This document shows positions 60,967 to 64,000 of a stretch of 64,000 bases of DNA, piece by piece; the first letter of the stretch is position 1; each line of letters starts with the position of its first letter. Source of the DNA: Bacteroidales bacterium (GTDB lineage Bacteria; Bacteroidota; Bacteroidia; Bacteroidales; UBA932); contig JAFSOA010000006.1 in assembly GCA_017447265.1 (NCBI GenBank), positions 124,001 through 188,000 of the forward strand, written 5' to 3'. The notes under the pieces are model-generated. The model was not told the DNA's origin. It was given only the letters and a program-made list of their open reading frames with translations, and made no database searches. The position numbers were made by a program, and so were the translations under genes.

Positions 60967-62529
60967 TTACAGTTTGCTGAAAAGCCAGTGTGCTTTGCCG
61001 CCGGGGATGTGCTGGATCATCTTCGTGCGGTGATTGTAGAGATAAACGGGACGGATGCGCCAGGGGTGGTTATAGCGGTTCTGCCAGTCAAACAGGCAGT
61101 ACTCCCAGTAGCCGCCCCGATCATTCCACCATTCACCTGTCGTGTAGTGGTTTTGCTCTCCGTAGCGGTTCAGCGTCGGCGGATGCCCCTCGCCTCCGGC
61201 GGCCAGATAAACCTTCCAGGGTGCCAGCGAATAATTGATGATCCGCCCAAGCGAAACACGGCATACGATGAGCACGGGATTCGCGTCGCTGAGCCGGTAC
61301 GGATCGTTGGCATAGCGGAGAGCGACGAGGCGGCGCGGCGCGAAATACACACCGATACCGCCCCAGCTGCTCTGACTGGCCCGGAACGTACCACTGTCCC
61401 ATCCCAACAACCAGCGCAAGTCTTCGTTCCGGCCGCGGCTTCCCGCAATGTTCCGGGCCGCCGTCAGGTCCGTTCCGTGGTAAAGCGTAACGGCCGGCAG
61501 GAAGATATCGATGACTGTCCATACGACCCCTTCCACCAGCGCGAGCACGCCGTGGAACACCGGATACTTCAAGATGCGCCAAGGCAATAGCAGCAACCAC
61601 TTCCAGAAATCGCCTTCCCCTTCATTCTCGCTGCTGGGCGCAAACACCTCCAGTACCAGGTCGTAGATTTCCGTCACGCCATGGACGACGATATTGAAAT
61701 AGACGGCGTTGACCGCCCGCAACGGGGTCAGGACAATGTAGAGCAGGACCTTGAGCCCTTCCAACAAGGGCCGTAGCACATCGTTGGTCGAATCCGTGAA
61801 GCGGTGCCGCTTGAAGAAGCAGCGCCAGGGTTCCGAAAGAAAGAACTGCAACTGGTTGAGCAGGTAAAACGGAAGAGAAATCAGGTAATAGCCGGTGCCG
61901 ATGGTCCAGCGAAAAACACCGCCCATAGCGCCGACATCCAGGATGTCGCGCAGCCCGAACAGCACGCCGCCGATCAGCCCCAGCAGGAAGCCCAGGCCAC
62001 CATTGTGGAAGACAATCCAGAAGAGCAGCGCGCCGATGCCGCCGAAGACCAGCGCCGGAGCCGCCAGGGCCAGCAGTTCTTCCTTGAATGCCAGTACCAG
62101 CAGCACGACGCCGATGATCAGGATCCATTTGACCACCTTCCAGATGTTCAGGAGCACGGTGCGCAGCTTGCCGGGTTGCTTTTCAGGCGCAGGCGGGGTG
62201 ATCTGGTTGATGAAATGGAGGTATCCGGCGTGCACGTAGCCGTCCATCGGGCCCTGCACCTTGTCCCTGAAGCTGACCTTCACCCAGTCACTGTTCGGCA
62301 CGGGCGCATCTACAATCACCAGGCTGCCCGGTTCGAAGACCCCCTTGGAAGAATAGTTCCGCCCCGGCCCCGTCCGCAGATGAAGGTTCGTCGTCGTCTC
62401 CGCCCGCCACGGATACGTCCCCGCCGGCGGAATCTCCACCACCGCAGCCGCCACGTCCATCGGACACACTGACGGCAGAAGCAGCACCCAGAGCAGGGCG
62501 AGCATCAGGTGGAAAAGGCGGAGATTCAT
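60967..62529 (-). CDS. Membrane protein with SH3-like domain and C-terminal PARP-like ADP-ribosyltransferase domain
   Basis: 520 residues. A signal peptide or anchor (1-29) precedes an SH3b domain at about 43-105 (NLHLRTGPGRNYSSKG, SDWVKVSFRD, GYVHAGYL). Hydrophobic helices lie near 134-150, 152-175, 178-195, 212-232 and 258-275. From 347 on a PARP-type fold is recognisable: TLYHGTDLTAARNIA (His351), WGGIGVYFAPRRLVALRYA (Tyr395), VLIVCRVSLGRI, and WEYCLFDWQNRY followed by PVYLY (Glu476). This gives a full H-Y-E triad. The side of the membrane is uncertain. The family match is by motif order and was not tested by search. Confidence 0.7.
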   Translation of the reverse strand: MNLRLFHLMLALLWVLLLPSVCPMDVAAAVVEIPPAGTYPWRAETTTNLHLRTGPGRNYSSKGVFEPGSLVIVDAPVPNSDWVKVSFRDKVQGPMDGYVHAGYLHFINQITPPAPEKQPGKLRTVLLNIWKVVKWILIIGVVLLVLAFKEELLALAAPALVFGGIGALLFWIVFHNGGLGFLLGLIGGVLFGLRDILDVGAMGGVFRWTIGTGYYLISLPFYLLNQLQFFLSEPWRCFFKRHRFTDSTNDVLRPLLEGLKVLLYIVLTPLRAVNAVYFNIVVHGVTEIYDLVLEVFAPSSENEGEGDFWKWLLLLPWRILKYPVFHGVLALVEGVVWTVIDIFLPAVTLYHGTDLTAARNIAGSRGRNEDLRWLLGWDSGTFRASQSSWGGIGVYFAPRRLVALRYANDPYRLSDANPVLIVCRVSLGRIINYSLAPWKVYLAAGGEGHPPTLNRYGEQNHYTTGEWWNDRGGYWEYCLFDWQNRYNHPWRIRPVYLYNHRTKMIQHIPGGKAHWLFSKL

Positions 62530-62558
62530 GCTGAGAAAAACATCATTAAGCGTTCCCT

Positions 62559-64000
62559 TTATGCCTCAAGCACACTCCGTTTCTCGCGTCTATCATCATT
62601 GTAACGTTTGACAAAGGTATGAACCAGGCTGACGCTTTCCTCGGGCGTTTCTGCCATGAACAGGAGAGCCAGTTTGTGACGCACAGCCTTGTCGGCGAGG
62701 TATACATCCAGTTGATGAGGATTGGGAAAACTGAAACCATTGTCCTTCAGATACATAAAGTTGATATAATACCCGAAATAGCGTGTAAGTTCCCACTCCA
62801 TCATCTCAAGCATCTTTTTCTTGTTATAGGCAGGATCCTTGGTGTATCGCTGAAGCCATAGTGCGCTATTGTTGATATTCCGAAGATTGACCCGTAAACG
62901 GGCAAAGTCATCGACCTTGTCCTTGTCAATGATCTTGGCCATCTCATCAGAAAAAAGGCAGGAACCGGACGGCCATTTCAGATTATTGAAATGAATATCC
63001 GAAGGCTTTTGAATTCTTTTTTCAAGCATATCCTTCCGCAACTGCATAATGATTTTCATATTTGCGGCAAGATGGCGGATCAGATCTTCGAACTCAGAAT
63101 AATACAACTTTTTCTGACTTGCTTCTTCCATGGCCATCGTCCGCAACTTGCTGCGTTCGTTCAGCAAAAAGGTCAAGATAGCCACGAAAACACTAAAAAT
63201 GCCAGCAATGAGAGGCGCATTGTCCTGCTGGAATATATCTTTTCCGAAAATAGCAATTATGGCGGCAAACACCAGCGGAAGAGAGATGATCAATCGCATC
63301 GCCGACCTTGACTGACGCTGCTTGGGGGTAAGGTTACGGTCGTATTTTTCTGCTATGTTCTCTTCATTCAAAGCCTTTTTTGCTTTCAAGCCTTCCTCGG
63401 TACGGCATCCTTTCTTGATATAATAGCGTAATGAGAAACCTTTGAGATGAAGAACATATTCACGAATCTTGTTGATTTGTCTGAACAGAGTGGTGAAATT
63501 ATCCAAGGTCCTTTCGGAACGAGTCCATTTCGACTGGTTGAACAATTCGTCATCAGCAGCATTCTTTGTACGATGATCCCCTTCTACAAGCCGGCATAGC
63601 TTGTTGACAAAATAACCTTCGTGCGTATACTTCGCAATCTGAGCCTTGTTGGGATCATCGTCTCCGGCGTCGTAATCATCACGGTATTTTTTCAGAATAC
63701 CCTCTATCTCTGACACTTTAAACAAAACGTGGCGGAGAAGTTTATATTGATAGTCGCTACGGAGGTAATTTTCTCTGCAGCCAAAATAGAAGGTAAGGTC
63801 CACAAGGTTGATGAGAGATGCCGTACGATGGTCCCGGAATGCCTCAAGACTGGGTGTGCTGGTAATGGAATCGCTGCGTTTGATATATCGATGCGTTTTA
63901 AACAGCGTACCAGCAAGTTTGACATCCGCATACAACAACACATAGAAATCCAGAAAGTCTTCGTATGCAGGGTGAGCTTTGAAATAATCCGCAGGTATAT
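62559..64000 (-). CDS. Two-helix membrane protein of unknown function, partial
   Basis: At least 480 codons; the frame runs off the right edge without a start (it reads PADYFKAHPAYEDFL there), so the N-terminus is missing. Two adjacent membrane helices lie in the middle (RLIISLPLVFAAIIAIF and LIAGIFSVFVAILTFLL, joined by ~10 residues). Both ends are soluble, charged and helical, with likely coiled coil after the helices (LNERSKLRTMAMEEA). The gene is visibly poorer in G+C than its neighbours. It precedes the PARP-like gene by 29 bases and is probably in its operon. No family recognised. Confidence 0.75.
   Translation of the reverse strand, partial: IPADYFKAHPAYEDFLDFYVLLYADVKLAGTLFKTHRYIKRSDSITSTPSLEAFRDHRTASLINLVDLTFYFGCRENYLRSDYQYKLLRHVLFKVSEIEGILKKYRDDYDAGDDDPNKAQIAKYTHEGYFVNKLCRLVEGDHRTKNAADDELFNQSKWTRSERTLDNFTTLFRQINKIREYVLHLKGFSLRYYIKKGCRTEEGLKAKKALNEENIAEKYDRNLTPKQRQSRSAMRLIISLPLVFAAIIAIFGKDIFQQDNAPLIAGIFSVFVAILTFLLNERSKLRTMAMEEASQKKLYYSEFEDLIRHLAANMKIIMQLRKDMLEKRIQKPSDIHFNNLKWPSGSCLFSDEMAKIIDKDKVDDFARLRVNLRNINNSALWLQRYTKDPAYNKKKMLEMMEWELTRYFGYYINFMYLKDNGFSFPNPHQLDVYLADKAVRHKLALLFMAETPEESVSLVHTFVKRYNDDRREKRSVLEA

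Overview
The window looks like a chromosomal segment of a G+C-rich anaerobic member of the Bacteroidota, probably Bacteroidales. Three things point there. Promoters follow the Bacteroidota pattern (TTTG, about 19-22 bases, then TAnnTTTG); the cleanest lie before the ferredoxin/2-oxoacid oxidoreductase operon, rpmH and rplU. Gene content is typical of the group: trimeric [FeFe]-hydrogenase, futalosine-type menaquinone enzyme, PASTA protein next to rluD, SusC-like beta-barrel, MarC, TIGR02172 kinase. Lipoproteins and signal-peptide proteins are abundant. Species cannot be assigned from the sequence alone.

Layout. 1-4141 (minus): hydC (cut by the window edge), hydA and hydB of a bifurcating-type hydrogenase. 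4177-7425 (minus): clpX, clpP and tig. 7526-8872: M20 peptidase. 8928-9908 (minus): internally deleted IS1634-like transposase. 10020-14197 (plus): flavodoxin lipoprotein, HD protein, split chromate transporter, nitroreductase-like protein and BASS transporter. 14299-17172 (minus): M28 peptidase, short AraC protein and TIGR02172 kinase. 17338-19983 (plus): four-subunit 2-oxoacid:ferredoxin oxidoreductase. 19998-21177 (minus): queF and yhhQ behind a candidate preQ1-I riboswitch. 21295-24836 (plus): TapB-like protein, secreted protein with a toxin-44-like C terminus, and a beta-barrel protein. 24873-25146: tRNA-Leu and a 93-bp tandem repeat that runs into prmA. 26004-29435: marC, tpiA, a short-chain dehydrogenase and an aminotransferase. 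29568-34564 (plus): polA, sigma factor, rsmG, rpmH and mqnE. 34584-37278 (minus): ECF sigma/anti-sigma operon with three exported proteins. 37546-38162 (minus): RelB-like antitoxin and a frameshifted PIN toxin. 38275-40145 (plus): PASTA protein and rluD. 40142-49403 (minus): TonB-type barrel protein, ruvC, serS, rpmA/rplU, phosphatase, aminotransferase and PBP4. 49461-54169 (plus): racemase-like lipoprotein, exonuclease, RlmI-like methyltransferase and an RluA-like synthase carrying an in-frame palindromic-repeat insertion. 54181-54505: tandem hairpin repeats and tRNA-Cys. 54775-56896 (minus): DUF1295 and a TIM-barrel lipoprotein. 56989-59086 (plus): HdeD-like, DUF4199 and a family 2 glycosyltransferase. 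59083-64000 (minus): a four-gene accessory operon.

How the genes work together. The hydrogenase and the 2-oxoacid oxidoreductase share ferredoxin as electron carrier and fit a fermentative anaerobe; MqnE indicates menaquinone made by the futalosine route. queF and yhhQ form a queuosine-precursor unit probably switched by preQ1. PBP4 and the racemase-like lipoprotein are transcribed from one palindromic divergent promoter, suggesting linked cell-envelope roles.

Most unusual points: (1) the operon at the right edge, encoding a membrane protein with an SH3-like domain, several membrane helices and a C-terminal PARP-like ADP-ribosyltransferase domain with an H-Y-E triad, beside two related proteins with RpoA-CTD-like modules; (2) a family of about 80-bp palindromic repeats with compensatory stem changes, two copies of which sit in frame inside a pseudouridine synthase gene; (3) tandem hairpin arrays directly 3' of both tRNA genes; (4) an exported glutamate-racemase-like lipoprotein.
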